Below the pieces are notes generated by a model, which saw nothing but the letters and a program-made list of their open reading frames with translations, was not told the origin of the DNA and ran no database searches. This document shows positions 8,937-17,080 of a DNA stretch of 64,000 nucleotides, piece by piece; within the stretch, counting starts at the first letter, position 1; every line of letters starts with the position of its first letter. The stretch lies in the NCBI GenBank assembly GCA_020053595.1, contig JAGVMV010000010.1, positions 44,189 to 108,188 on the forward strand, given 5' to 3'. This DNA is from Thermoleophilia bacterium. GTDB lineage: Bacteria; Actinomycetota; Thermoleophilia; BMS3ABIN01. A program made the position numbers and the translations under genes.

Positions 8937-9385
8937 TTTTCCGGGAGTTTCGCCTGCAAAATCGCGCTCCGGCAATCGAGGACAGCAAAGTAACCATGTT
9001 TTTACCCTCCAAATGACACTAATCAAATATGAAAAGACGCTTCTGTTTGTGGAAAACCGAAATCGGACGTTTTTGGGAACACCACAATCGTTAACAGGCC
9101 GGGCGACACCTCCGCTAAAAAACACTATTCAAAGCAGACTATTTCTCTTTGCCATGATTTGCAGGACTTTTTCTCAAAAACGGGCTAATCGACTTCCTTT
9201 GTCAGATTTTACGGGCCAACGATTGTCAACCATCAAAAAGCTATTATTTGCGCGGCGTGCGAGAGTTATCCACATAATCCACAGCCATGCATAATCTCGT
9301 GATCCGGTCAGGCAGGCATTTATTGACTTTAATCAAAATCTGACTGTATACTACATGGTCGGTCTACCCGAAAAAGGATGATTTC
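8937..9385. other. non-coding stretch with DnaA-box-like sites, candidate replication origin
   Basis: No convincing gene lies in these 449 bases. They are visibly more AT-rich than the flanks and hold a perfect DnaA box TTATCCACA at 9266-9274, an adjoining one-mismatch copy TAATCCACA at 9275-9283, and a reverse-oriented near match TGTGGAAAA at 9048-9056. The location just upstream of rpmH-rnpA-yidD-yidC-jag is where oriC lies in many bacteria. dnaA is not on either side within the window, and rsmG-parA-parB do not follow jag, so origin function is only a candidate. Confidence 0.45.
9323..9352 (+). promoter_or_regulatory. promoter of the rpmH-rnpA operon
   Basis: TTGACT (9323-9328) and TATACT (9347-9352) are separated by 18 bases, both close to the vegetative consensus. 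The expected start of transcription is near 9359, about 27 bases before the rpmH start codon. The promoter lies about 40 bases from the paired DnaA-box-like sites. Confidence 0.7.
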
Positions 9386-9520
9386 GTGAAGCGTACATTT
9401 CAGCCAAATACCAGGAAAAGAAAGAAAACCCACGGTTTCCGGATCAGGATGAGCACCAAAGCCGGGCGCCGTGTCATAAAACGCAGGCGCGCCAAGGGCA
9501 GGAAGAGGCTATCGGCCTAG
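9386..9520 (+). CDS. rpmH: 50S ribosomal protein L34
   Basis: A 44-residue, very basic protein beginning [19 protein letters not shown] and ending in an Arg/Lys-rich tail. This is the full bL34 sequence of the large ribosomal subunit. The start codon is GTG at 9386, with AAAAAGGA located a few bases upstream. rnpA begins 17 bases after its stop, as in nearly all bacteria. Confidence 0.97.
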   Translation: MKRTFQPNTRKRKKTHGFRIRMSTKAGRRVIKRRRAKGRKRLSA

Positions 9521-9537
9521 GAACTTCCACGGCCACG

Positions 9538-9906
9538 GTGGACAAAAAGCACCGGCTGACCAGGTCCGCCGATTTCCAGCGGGTTTACCGCCAGGGCAAA
9601 TCGGTGGCCGGGAGACACGCGGTACTCTATTATTTCGAGCGCGTCAGCGAAAGCGAAGACGATGCTTCCCGTCTGGGAGTGTCGGTTTCGAAGAAAGTCG
9701 GCGGCGCCGTGGTGCGCAACCAGGTCAAGCGGGTGCTCAAGGAAATCTTCCGTGAGCTCCAGGACCGGACCGCGCCCAACTATGACTATGTAATTATCGC
9801 CCGACATGGATTGCCGGACTTCCTGGAGAAGAGCCGGCACGAAGAGGTCGTCGCAATGATAAACGACCTGTTCCAGCGGGCTAACCTGATACAGGAAAAA
9901 GACTGA
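9538..9906 (+). CDS. rnpA: ribonuclease P protein component
   Basis: A 122-residue basic protein that binds the RNase P RNA and helps cut the 5' leader from pre-tRNAs. It starts with KKHRLTRSADFQRVYRQGKS and has the RNA-binding motif VSKKVGGAVVRNQVKRVLKE (about residues 51-70), which is the RNR signature of the family. The start is GTG. It sits between rpmH and yidD in the universal order, so the identity is secure. Confidence 0.96.
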   Translation: MDKKHRLTRSADFQRVYRQGKSVAGRHAVLYYFERVSESEDDASRLGVSVSKKVGGAVVRNQVKRVLKEIFRELQDRTAPNYDYVIIARHGLPDFLEKSRHEEVVAMINDLFQRANLIQEKD

Positions 9907-9907
9907 C

Positions 9908-10129
9908 TTGAAAAAAATAACGATTGCGGTGATCGGCCTCTATCGCAGGCTGGTTTCTCCGCTTATCTCCCAACGCTGTAAATATTACCCGAGCTGCTCC
10001 GAGTACTCCATCCAGGCATTCCGCGAATGGGGCTTCTTCCGGGGCGCCGCCCTCTCGGCCTGGCGTCTGTTGCGCTGCAATCCTTATTCTCACGGCGGTC
10101 ACGACCCGGTAAGGAAGCGTTCCCGATGA
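9908..10129 (+). CDS. yidD: membrane protein insertion efficiency factor YidD
   Basis: A 73-residue protein with the YidD signature RLVSPLISQRCKYYPSCSEY followed by a second cysteine segment LLRCNPYSHGGHDP. YidD is a small inner-membrane-associated protein that assists YidC-dependent insertion. It starts with TTG one base after the rnpA stop and overlaps yidC by ATGA, so translation is coupled. Confidence 0.94.
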   Translation: MKKITIAVIGLYRRLVSPLISQRCKYYPSCSEYSIQAFREWGFFRGAALSAWRLLRCNPYSHGGHDPVRKRSR

Positions 10130-10869
10130 CCGAAAAGCTAAGCTTCATTATCGAACCTCTTTATAACCTCCTGAACTGGATCCATAACATGGGTCCCACC
10201 TGGGCCGTTTCCATCATCCTGCTGACCATTATCGTGCGAATCATCCTGATTCCGCTGACGGTAAAGCAGTACACCTCCATGCGGGCGATGCAAAAGCTGC
10301 AACCCAAGATCAAGGAGCTGCAGGCGCAGTACAAGGATGACAAGCAGAAGCTCAACGAAGAGATGATGAAGTTTTACCGCGAAAACAAGGTGAACCCGTT
10401 CGGCTCCTGCCTGCCGCTGCTGATACAGATGCCGATCTTCATGTCGCTGTACTTCATGCTGGATCAGCACAAGGATGATTTCGCGGGATCTTCTTTTCTC
10501 TGGATTGGCGACATCACCCAGAAGAGCCAGGCCCTGGTCATCATCTATATGGTAACCCAGCTGTTTTCCAGCCTGCTTCTGACGGCGACGGTGGACAAGT
10601 CCCAAAAGATCATGATGATTCTCATGCCGCTCGGCATCGGGGTGTTCTTCCTGTTTGGTAATTTCCCGGCCGGCGTGCTTATTTACTGGGTCACCACGAA
10701 CATCTGGACCATCGGCCAGCAGCTGGTGGTCAAACAGATTATCCAGGTCAGGGAAAACAAGGAGGAAGTCGCGTTGGCTGCCTCAGGGGCGACAATCACA
10801 GCCGAGCTTCCCAAGGCCAAGAAAGCTGGAGGTAAAGGTGGATCAAAATCAAAAAAGAAACAGCGTTGA
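10126..10869 (+). CDS. yidC: membrane protein insertase YidC/Oxa1
   Basis: A 247-residue short-type YidC lacking the large periplasmic domain of Gram-negative homologues. Membrane helices include SIILLTIIVRIILIPLTV (with the conserved hydrophilic-groove arginine), the region around LPLLIQMPIFMSLYFML, and later FLFGNFPAGVLIYWVTTN. The cytoplasmic coiled region KLQPKIKELQAQYKDDKQKL lies between. The tail is Lys-rich (KAGGKGGSKSKKKQR), which may bind ribosomes. The start at 10126 is chosen because it overlaps the yidD stop and gives the usual N-terminus; the frame is open upstream. It overlaps jag by 32 bases. Confidence 0.95.
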   Translation: MTEKLSFIIEPLYNLLNWIHNMGPTWAVSIILLTIIVRIILIPLTVKQYTSMRAMQKLQPKIKELQAQYKDDKQKLNEEMMKFYRENKVNPFGSCLPLLIQMPIFMSLYFMLDQHKDDFAGSSFLWIGDITQKSQALVIIYMVTQLFSSLLLTATVDKSQKIMMILMPLGIGVFFLFGNFPAGVLIYWVTTNIWTIGQQLVVKQIIQVRENKEEVALAASGATITAELPKAKKAGGKGGSKSKKKQR

Positions 10870-11608
10870 GATGAAAGCCGAAGGCGAAGGCAAAAATATC
10901 GAGGAAGCTGAAATCGACGCTCTGGAAAAACTGGAGGAGATAACCGGCGCCCTGCTGCCGGACCAGGTTGAGTATACGGTCATCTCGGGAGGGTCAAAAG
11001 GTTTTCTCGGCATGGGGTCAGCGGTGGCCCGGGTTGAGGCGCGACTGAAGGGTTCGGGTGAGAAAGAAGCTGAAACCAGGGCTGCCGGGACATCCAAAGA
11101 TTCCTACCCGGAGGACGAGTCAGCTGCAAGCGCCGCTCCGTCAACTCCCATAAACCCGGAAGCGGAAGCCCGCCTGAGAGAACTTCTTGAGAAAGTCGCA
11201 GCCTCATTGGACCTGGAGGCATCTATTAATATCAGGGACAGGGGCGACGATGTGGTGGCCGATCTGGTCGGTGACGACCTGGGCCTTTTCATCGGCAGGC
11301 ATGGTTCTACCCTGGATGCTGTCCAGTACCTGGCCAACATCATGATTTTTCGCGGAATCGAAGATCGCAAACGGATCATCATCGACGCTGAGGATTATCG
11401 CGACCGGCGTGAAGAAGTGCTTCGCTCCCTCGCCGACCGCGCCGCCAGCGAGGTCATGAAAGGCAAGCTGGAGTATGAAATGAAGCCGATGAGCGCCGCC
11501 GAGCGCCGTATCGTCCATATTCACCTGCAGGAGCGGGACGGTATCGAAACCAGCAGTGATGGCCGGGAGCCGTTCCGGCGCGTGATCATCTCCCGCTCGA
11601 AGGGCTGA
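10838..11608 (+). CDS. jag: RNA-binding protein KhpB/Jag
   Basis: A 256-residue protein with the three Jag parts: an N-terminal Jag_N domain (KNIEEAEIDALEKLEEITG, then SKGFLGMGSA), a central KH domain (LVGDDLGLFIGRHGSTLDAV) and a C-terminal R3H domain (MSAAERRIVHIHLQ). The linker is acidic and Ala/Ser-rich. The GTG at 10838 is preferred because GGAGG lies 5 bases before it; an internal ATG at 10871 has no such site. KhpB binds RNA with KhpA and affects cell elongation and division in Gram-positive bacteria. No rsmG or parAB follows, unlike the common order. Confidence 0.92.
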   Translation: MDQNQKRNSVEMKAEGEGKNIEEAEIDALEKLEEITGALLPDQVEYTVISGGSKGFLGMGSAVARVEARLKGSGEKEAETRAAGTSKDSYPEDESAASAAPSTPINPEAEARLRELLEKVAASLDLEASINIRDRGDDVVADLVGDDLGLFIGRHGSTLDAVQYLANIMIFRGIEDRKRIIIDAEDYRDRREEVLRSLADRAASEVMKGKLEYEMKPMSAAERRIVHIHLQERDGIETSSDGREPFRRVIISRSKG

Positions 11609-11610
11609 TT

Positions 11611-11628
11611 TGCCTGTTCGAACAGGCA
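11611..11628 (+). terminator. hairpin after jag, possible terminator
   Basis: TGCCTGTTCGAACAGGCA is a perfect 18-base palindrome two bases after the jag stop codon. A second hairpin (CCGCC at 11631, GGGCGG at 11643) follows. There is no T-tract, so it may act as a weak terminator or an RNA-stabilising 3' end. Confidence 0.4.
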
Positions 11629-11703
11629 TTCCGCCAGCCTGATGGGCGGTACTGTCAGTTCGAAGGGTAAGTCAACGCCGGTAAAATCAGGTTGCCCCAG
11701 CGA

Positions 11704-11910
11704 TTATTCCGTGGGATACCCCGCGTCTTCGATCGCCTTTCTTATTTCCTCCAGGGTGATCCTGTTTTCGTCGTAGGAAACCTCGATCTGCCTGGTTTCG
11801 GGATCAGCGGTGATCGAGTCGACGCCTTCCAGTGTGTTCCCTGTTTTCTCCACCGTCATCTTGCAGTGGCCGCAGGATATCTTTGCTGATGTCAAAACTG
11901 CCTTTTGCAT
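11704..11910 (-). CDS. copZ: heavy-metal-associated (HMA) copper chaperone-like protein
   Basis: A 68-residue single HMA domain with the metal site SCGHC in the stretch AKISCGHCKMTVEK (about residues 9-22) and the usual ferredoxin-like end EEIRKAIEDAGY. Such proteins carry Cu(I) to a P-type ATPase such as the CopA encoded at 40705-42942. GGAAGGA lies 9 bases before the ATG. The CGHC form, rather than CxxC with other central residues, is common in bacterial CopZ and also in some mercury-related domains, so the metal is not certain. Confidence 0.8.
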   Translation of the reverse strand: MQKAVLTSAKISCGHCKMTVEKTGNTLEGVDSITADPETRQIEVSYDENRITLEEIRKAIEDAGYPTE

Positions 11911-12033
11911 GGCTTTCAGTCCTTCCGGAATTGGTAACCGATTCTCCTCTAGAGGATAACAAAGGCAGGTGGAGAAAATAAGGGAATCGCTTTCCCAGTT
12001 TTGTAAACAGACTTAGAAGAGAGGCAGGTTTCA

Positions 12034-12264
12034 ATGCCGGCAGACGTGATGTCCAGGACGTTCAGGTTTCGCAGATCCGAGGCGCTGGAGCTCGCCTGCT
12101 CCTGGTGCGGGTCGGGAGTGCCTTTGCCGGAAGGCGAATTCAGCGGTGTTTGCATCGACTGCGGTACGGTAATGTTCCGCAAGCCTCTGAACGATGACGG
12201 TTTCAGTGAAAGGAACCACGGCTGGGGGATGGGCAACCCGCTCACGCCCGCGCCTGCTGTCTGA
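12034..12264 (+). CDS. small zinc-ribbon-like protein
   Basis: A 76-residue protein with two CxxC pairs, CSWC and CIDC, separated by 16 residues in the middle of the chain. This spacing fits a rubredoxin-like or zinc-ribbon knuckle. The rest is short, basic at the N-terminus and Pro-rich at the C-terminus. A purine-rich GAGAGGCAGG precedes the ATG. It sits alone between the minus-strand HMA gene and the YhaM-type gene. The function is unknown; the cysteine pattern is the main reason to believe it is coding. Confidence 0.5.
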   Translation: MPADVMSRTFRFRRSEALELACSWCGSGVPLPEGEFSGVCIDCGTVMFRKPLNDDGFSERNHGWGMGNPLTPAPAV

Positions 12265-12374
12265 ACGTCGGATCCGGCTGGTAACTGCTGCCAGTCTTTT
12301 GTAATCCCGGTTCCGCACCTTGGCAGGAGTTTCAAGCTCATCGGGCGAGCCGCTGCCTGTGATAAAGTTCAGGC

Positions 12375-13340
12375 ATGGGAAAGCGCAACTATCTGAGGGA
12401 TCTGAAAGCGGGAGCCGCGGTCGACGACGTCTTTTTTTTACGCGAGGCGAGGCTGGGGAAGGCCAGAACGGGCAATAATTACCTGGCGCTCAAGTTGAGC
12501 GACAGGAGCGGGATAATGGAGGCGCGTGTCTGGGAGTCTGCCGATCAGCAGGCGGCCAGGCTGGCACCGGACTCTTTTATCCGGGTCCGGGGGACTGTCG
12601 AGAGCTATCGCCAGCGCCTGCAGTTGAATATTTCTCACGCGGAACCAGTCGACACGGCCGGTCTCGACCAGCGGGAGTTTCTTCCCGGCTCCTTTCGCGA
12701 CATCGGGGAGCTGACCGGCTACCTCGAATATTTTCTTACCGAAGTCTATGACGATGATTATTCACGCCTGCTGCGATCCTTTTTTGAAGACGAGGAGTTT
12801 CTGCGCCGTTTCTGCCAGGCTCCGGGAGACGTCCGCTCCCATCATGCTTTTCTGGGTGGGCTGCTCGAGCATACCGTCTCGGTGGCGACGCTTTGCCAGC
12901 ACACGACGGTGCAGCACCCGCGCCTGGACGCCGATCTGCTGGTCACGGCGGCTCTACTCCACGATGTGGGCAAGGTGGAAGAATTCACCTTCGAGGGCCG
13001 CATTGGCTACAGCAAGGAAGGCAGGCTGTTAGGACATGTGCTGATCGGGCAGCGGATGATCGAGGAAAAGATCAGGGAGCTTGGTAATTTTCCCCGTGAC
13101 AAGCAGCTGATGCTGGTGCATGCGTTAATCAGCCATCATGGAGAGCTGGAATGGGGGGCGCCCAAACGGCCGCAGAGCGCCGAAGCCCTGGTGCTGCATC
13201 ACATTGATAATCTCGATGCCAAGGTGAAAGGATTTTTGGAGATCGTGGAGGGCCGGGGAGAGGTCAGCTGGCCCGAACTGCAGAATTTATTCCGGCGGCC
13301 GCTGGATGAGCCGCTTGCCGCCGACAGACCCGAGGAATGA
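12375..13340 (+). CDS. 3'-5' exoribonuclease YhaM-like (OB fold plus HD domain)
   Basis: A 321-residue protein in two parts. Residues about 10-100 form an OB nucleic-acid-binding fold (YLALKLSDRSGIMEARVW). Residues about 155-300 form an HD phosphohydrolase domain with HHAFLGGLLEHTVSVA, the catalytic LLHDVGKVEEF, and later ALISHHGELEWGAPKRPQSAEA. This is the arrangement of YhaM/CbfA-type 3'-5' exonucleases, which degrade RNA or single-stranded DNA. The ATG at 12375 gives the standard N-terminus. It ends 10 bases before the convergent Glu-rich gene. Confidence 0.85.
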   Translation: MGKRNYLRDLKAGAAVDDVFFLREARLGKARTGNNYLALKLSDRSGIMEARVWESADQQAARLAPDSFIRVRGTVESYRQRLQLNISHAEPVDTAGLDQREFLPGSFRDIGELTGYLEYFLTEVYDDDYSRLLRSFFEDEEFLRRFCQAPGDVRSHHAFLGGLLEHTVSVATLCQHTTVQHPRLDADLLVTAALLHDVGKVEEFTFEGRIGYSKEGRLLGHVLIGQRMIEEKIRELGNFPRDKQLMLVHALISHHGELEWGAPKRPQSAEALVLHHIDNLDAKVKGFLEIVEGRGEVSWPELQNLFRRPLDEPLAADRPEE

Positions 13341-13349
13341 CCGGTCTGG

Positions 13350-14273
13350 TCAGTCCTCTTCCTTGAGCGACCGGTCTATCTGCTCCTCCAGGTCCTTGTC
13401 GATCCTGGCCTCACTCCCAGACTTCTTTTCCCTGACTGTCTCTTCGGTTTCCGGTTCGATGAAGGTTTCACCGCTGATCATGGCGTCGAAAGCTTTCGCC
13501 TTAAGGCGGGCGCGGGTTTCATCGATGCGGCGGCGCATCTCGTCACGATCGATCTGTGAGGGGACCGGACCGCCGGCAGCAGCTTCCGCATCTGTCCTGA
13601 CGGGAGTTTCTTCTCCTATTGTCGGCTCGCCTTCGACGGGAGTTCCCAATGCGGCGAACTCGTCTTCTTCGGTCGCCGTCGTTTCCGCGGGGGTCACCGC
13701 TTCCGGGACAGCCTTCTCTTCCGCAATGGCAGCCTCTGTTTCGATGGTCTCTTCCTCCGCGACGAAGCCCTCTGTATCGATAGCCTCCTCTGCAACGATA
13801 TCCTCTGTTTCAACGATTCCTTCGTCCGCAGCAGCCTCTGTTTCAATGGCCTCTTCCACAACTTCGTTGTTTGTTTCAAAGCTCTCGGCTGCCGGTGCGT
13901 CTTCTATCTCAGGCGCTGTCTCGACAGCTATATTTTCCTCGGCCGGCGCTTCCAGTGTTTCTGCCTCCAGCAGGATTTCCGGCGCCTCGGCCACATCGAT
14001 CTCTTCCCTGGTTTCTTCCACCGGCGCTGTGACCGGTTCTTCGAGTTGCTCTTCCACCTGCCGTCTTGTTTCCTCAATCCTCGATTCCAGGTCCACCGGA
14101 GCAGAAACCGGCGCGGCAGCGGTAGGACAGAAGCCAACCTGCGGGCCTTCCGCCGAAGGCAGTTGCGGGCGTCCGCCGCCCATCAGTCTGTTTCTCACGT
14201 CCTTGCGGGAGAGCAGGTAAGCCAGGCCGGCGCCAAAAACTCCACCAAGTAACAATCGGGTAAGCTTTGCCAT
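13350..14273 (-). CDS. large Glu-rich YtxH-type protein
   Basis: A 307-residue protein with a YtxH-like N-terminal membrane helix (LTRLLLGGVFGAGLAYLLSRKDVRN cut at its ends) and a very acidic low-complexity middle, rich in Glu, Ala, Val and Ile in repeats such as VEEAIETEAA. The C-terminus is a charged helix RDEMRRRIDETRARLKAKAF, matching the end of the small YtxH protein at 5820-6080; a second related segment, SRIEETRRQVEEQLEE, lies near the N-terminus. The second ATG (14273) is chosen because AAGGG lies 9 bases before it. The activity is unknown; it may be a membrane-tethered spacer or scaffold. Confidence 0.7.
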   Translation of the reverse strand: MAKLTRLLLGGVFGAGLAYLLSRKDVRNRLMGGGRPQLPSAEGPQVGFCPTAAAPVSAPVDLESRIEETRRQVEEQLEEPVTAPVEETREEIDVAEAPEILLEAETLEAPAEENIAVETAPEIEDAPAAESFETNNEVVEEAIETEAAADEGIVETEDIVAEEAIDTEGFVAEEETIETEAAIAEEKAVPEAVTPAETTATEEDEFAALGTPVEGEPTIGEETPVRTDAEAAAGGPVPSQIDRDEMRRRIDETRARLKAKAFDAMISGETFIEPETEETVREKKSGSEARIDKDLEEQIDRSLKEED

Positions 14274-14374
14274 CAGGATCATCCCTTCAACGTCAGTAAC
14301 GAGGACAACATCTTATTATCAGTGTCGGTTGAATGGAAGGATATCAGGAAGTGCCGCCTGTTGCGGCCACCGGT

Positions 14375-15733
14375 CTATTTATTCTCGCCCGGTTCTCTTC
14401 CCGTAGCCTTCTTCAACTCATTAATTCTCCGCACCAGCTCTTTCTCAAACCCACGGTCCGAGGGACTATAGTAAACGCGTTTTTCAACTCCCGGCGGAAG
14501 ATAATTCTGCTCGACGATGGCTCCGGGGTAGCTATGCGGATACTTATAGCCTTCTCCATGTTCCAGCTTCTTCGCCCCCGGGTAATTGCTATCGCGCAGA
14601 TGTTTGGGCGGTCTGCGGGTGCCTTCCTCCTCCACATCTTTCATCGCCTGGCCGATGGCGCGGCAGGAAGCGTTGCTCTTGGGCGCCAGGGAGAGGTAGG
14701 TGACTCCCTGGGCAAGGTTGAGCTGGCACTCGGGCAGACCTACGAATTCCACGGCACGAGATACCGAAGTGGCAACGACCAGCGCCTGCGGGTCAGCGTT
14801 GCCGATGTCCTCAGAGGCAAAGATGATCATGCGGCGGGCGATGAACCTGGGGTCTTCGCCGCCGGTGAGCATTACCGCCAGCCAGTAGATAGCGGCGTCG
14901 GGGTCGCTGCCCCGCATACTCTTGATGAAGGCGGAGATGGCATCATAGTGCAGGTCGCCGCCTTTCTGGTAAAAAACCGGCTTGCGGTGAATCGCCTCCT
15001 CGACCAGCGCCAGGGGGATGACCTCCCTTTCACCTTCCGGTGCCAGCTCGGCGGCCGTTTCGAGCATGATCAGGGCCGCCCGGGCGTCGCCGCCGCTGGC
15101 GCGGGCTATCGCCTCGAACCCGTCATCCTCCAGACGAAGGCCGCTGTTGCCGAGTCCGCGTTCCGGGTCGGACAGTGCGCTGGCAACCAGCTGTTTCAGT
15201 TCCGGTATGGTAAGCGGTAAAAATTCGTAAAGCTCGCAACGGGAAATCAGGGGGCCAATGACTTCGAAGTAGGGGTTCTCGGTGGTGGCGCCGATCAGGG
15301 TGACCACGCCGCTTTCAACCACCGGCAGCAGAGCGTCCTGCTGGGACTTGCTGAAGCGGTGGATTTCATCCACGAAGAGGATGGTGCGCCGGCCGCGGTA
15401 TTCAAGCTCGTCTTCCGCCTCGGCGAAGACCTTGCGCAGGTCGGCAACACCGGAGCTTACGGCGCTCACCTGCCGGAAGTTGGCCCTGGTCTGGGCGGCG
15501 ATGATCATTGCCAGGCTGGTTTTGCCGGCGCCGGGCGGCCCGAAGAAGATCATCGAGGGCAGCCGGTCGGCTTCGATGGCGCGGCGCAGGGCGCTCCCCG
15601 GCGCCAGTATTCCTTCCTGGCCAGCGAAATCATCGAGAATGGTCGGCCGCATGCGATGGGCCAGTGGCGCTTCATCCCTGGGCGTAGCAGGAACATCCGG
15701 GTTTTGCAGGTTAAAAAGGTTTGGATCACCCAT
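14375..15733 (-). CDS. rarA: replication-associated recombination protein A (AAA+ ATPase)
   Basis: A 452-residue clamp-loader-like ATPase. Walker A is FFGPPGAGKTSLAM (about residue 58), Walker B is ILFVDEIHRFSKSQQDALLP, and the sensor-1 region is LIGATTENPYFEVI. The C-terminal part (KSMRGSDPDAAIYWLA, IIFASEDIGNADPQAL) is the tetramerisation region specific to RarA/MgsA. RarA acts at stalled replication forks. No partner gene is adjacent. Confidence 0.95.
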   Translation of the reverse strand: MGDPNLFNLQNPDVPATPRDEAPLAHRMRPTILDDFAGQEGILAPGSALRRAIEADRLPSMIFFGPPGAGKTSLAMIIAAQTRANFRQVSAVSSGVADLRKVFAEAEDELEYRGRRTILFVDEIHRFSKSQQDALLPVVESGVVTLIGATTENPYFEVIGPLISRCELYEFLPLTIPELKQLVASALSDPERGLGNSGLRLEDDGFEAIARASGGDARAALIMLETAAELAPEGEREVIPLALVEEAIHRKPVFYQKGGDLHYDAISAFIKSMRGSDPDAAIYWLAVMLTGGEDPRFIARRMIIFASEDIGNADPQALVVATSVSRAVEFVGLPECQLNLAQGVTYLSLAPKSNASCRAIGQAMKDVEEEGTRRPPKHLRDSNYPGAKKLEHGEGYKYPHSYPGAIVEQNYLPPGVEKRVYYSPSDRGFEKELVRRINELKKATGREPGENK

Positions 15734-15970
15734 GCCCTGATTCTAACATGATGTCCGGTGCGCCGGGCTGCCCGGCCTTTTTTACCGGAGCGCCCCTTTG
15801 CCAGTCTCCACATACCTGATCCCGCCGGGATCGCCCCATGGGAGCCCTCAACACGGCCTGTTTGACACTGATAGTCAGGCTGTCTAATCTTGTCATGCTG
15901 TACTTGTCGCCGGGTGATCGCGGCAGGAACGGTCTTACATAATAATCTGACAACTCCTCAAGGGGGTATC

Positions 15971-17080
15971 TTGAAAGCAGTAATTCTGGTTGGTGGCCAG
16001 GGCACGCGCCTCCGCCCCCTTACTCTGGGGACGCCGAAGCCGATGGTGCCTCTGGCCAACAAGCCGTTTGTCTCATATGTCCTGGAACGGCTGCGCAACC
16101 ATGGCATCAGCGAAGTTGTTTTTTCCATGGGCTATCTGCCCGACGGCATCAAGGCATATTTTGGCGACGGCGGCGATTTGGGCCTTAAGGTCACATATGT
16201 GACCGAGGAACGGCCGCTGGGGACCGCGGGAGCGGTCAAGAACGTGGAGGAGCATGTGGGTGATGGCGACTTCCTGGTGCTCAATGGCGACATCCTCACC
16301 GACCTGGACCTGGGCAGCCTGATCGCCTACCACAACGAGAAGCAGGCGGTAGCCACGATCGCCCTGACACCGGTTGAGGACCCGACCGCCTACGGCCTTG
16401 TACGGACCGGAGGAGCCGGGGAAGTAATCGGTTTCCTGGAGAAGCCCAGCTGGGACCAGATCGATACCAATCTCATCAATGCCGGCACCTACGTGCTCCG
16501 GAGCGAGGTTTTTGATCTGATTCCGCCTGGCGTGGAACACTCGTTCGAACGCGGCGTCTTTCCGCGGCTGGTCGGCAAGGGGCTCTATGGTTATCGCAGT
16601 GACGATTACTGGATGGATATAGGTACGCCGGAGAAATATCTGCAGGCCCACTACGACATCCTCGAAAAAAATGTTGAGACCAGCGTCTCCGATTGTCTCG
16701 ACCAGGATTTTGTCTGCATGCAGGGTCAGGTGCATCTGGAGACCGGCGCCAAACTGGTGCCGCCGGTCATCATCGGCGAAGGCTGCACCATCAGGGCGGG
16801 TGCGCGCGTGGGCCGTATGGCCATAGTCGGGCCTGGCTGCACCATTGCGGCGGGCAGTGTCGTGGAGGAATCGGTGCTTCAGGAGGGATGCATCCTGGAA
16901 GAGAACGCGGTCGTGCGCCGCAGTATCATCGCCAAGGGGGCTTCGGTGGGAGCGGGCACCCTCGTCGCCGGCGGCGCCATCATCGGTGAAAACGCCAGGG
17001 TCGAGGGTGACAATATCCTGACGAACCACATCCGTATTTACCCAGGCACTGTGGTACGCAAGGGATCAATCAAGTTCTGA
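15971..17080 (+). CDS. sugar-1-phosphate nucleotidyltransferase (mannose-1-P guanylyltransferase-like)
   Basis: A 369-residue enzyme making an activated NDP-sugar. The N-terminal nucleotidyltransferase domain has LVGGQGTRLRPLTLGTPKPM (pyrophosphorylase signature), then NGDILTDLDL for metal binding and EKPSWDQIDTNLINAGTYV. The C-terminal third is a left-handed beta-helix with hexapeptide repeats (IIGEGCTIRAGARVG, AIIGENARVEG). The TTG start at 15971 has AAGGGGG upstream and begins right at the conserved motif; the longer frame is not needed. GDP-mannose or dTDP/ADP-glucose synthesis cannot be separated from sequence alone. The product may feed the trehalose or envelope glycosyltransferases in this window. 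Confidence 0.88.
   Translation: MKAVILVGGQGTRLRPLTLGTPKPMVPLANKPFVSYVLERLRNHGISEVVFSMGYLPDGIKAYFGDGGDLGLKVTYVTEERPLGTAGAVKNVEEHVGDGDFLVLNGDILTDLDLGSLIAYHNEKQAVATIALTPVEDPTAYGLVRTGGAGEVIGFLEKPSWDQIDTNLINAGTYVLRSEVFDLIPPGVEHSFERGVFPRLVGKGLYGYRSDDYWMDIGTPEKYLQAHYDILEKNVETSVSDCLDQDFVCMQGQVHLETGAKLVPPVIIGEGCTIRAGARVGRMAIVGPGCTIAAGSVVEESVLQEGCILEENAVVRRSIIAKGASVGAGTLVAGGAIIGENARVEGDNILTNHIRIYPGTVVRKGSIKF

Noticed and set aside
13306..14220. A long plus-strand frame (304 aa) very rich in Ser and Val
   Set aside because: It is exactly antisense to the Glu-rich YtxH gene; Glu codons read backwards give Ser-rich peptides. The minus-strand gene has a start site, a membrane helix and a family match.
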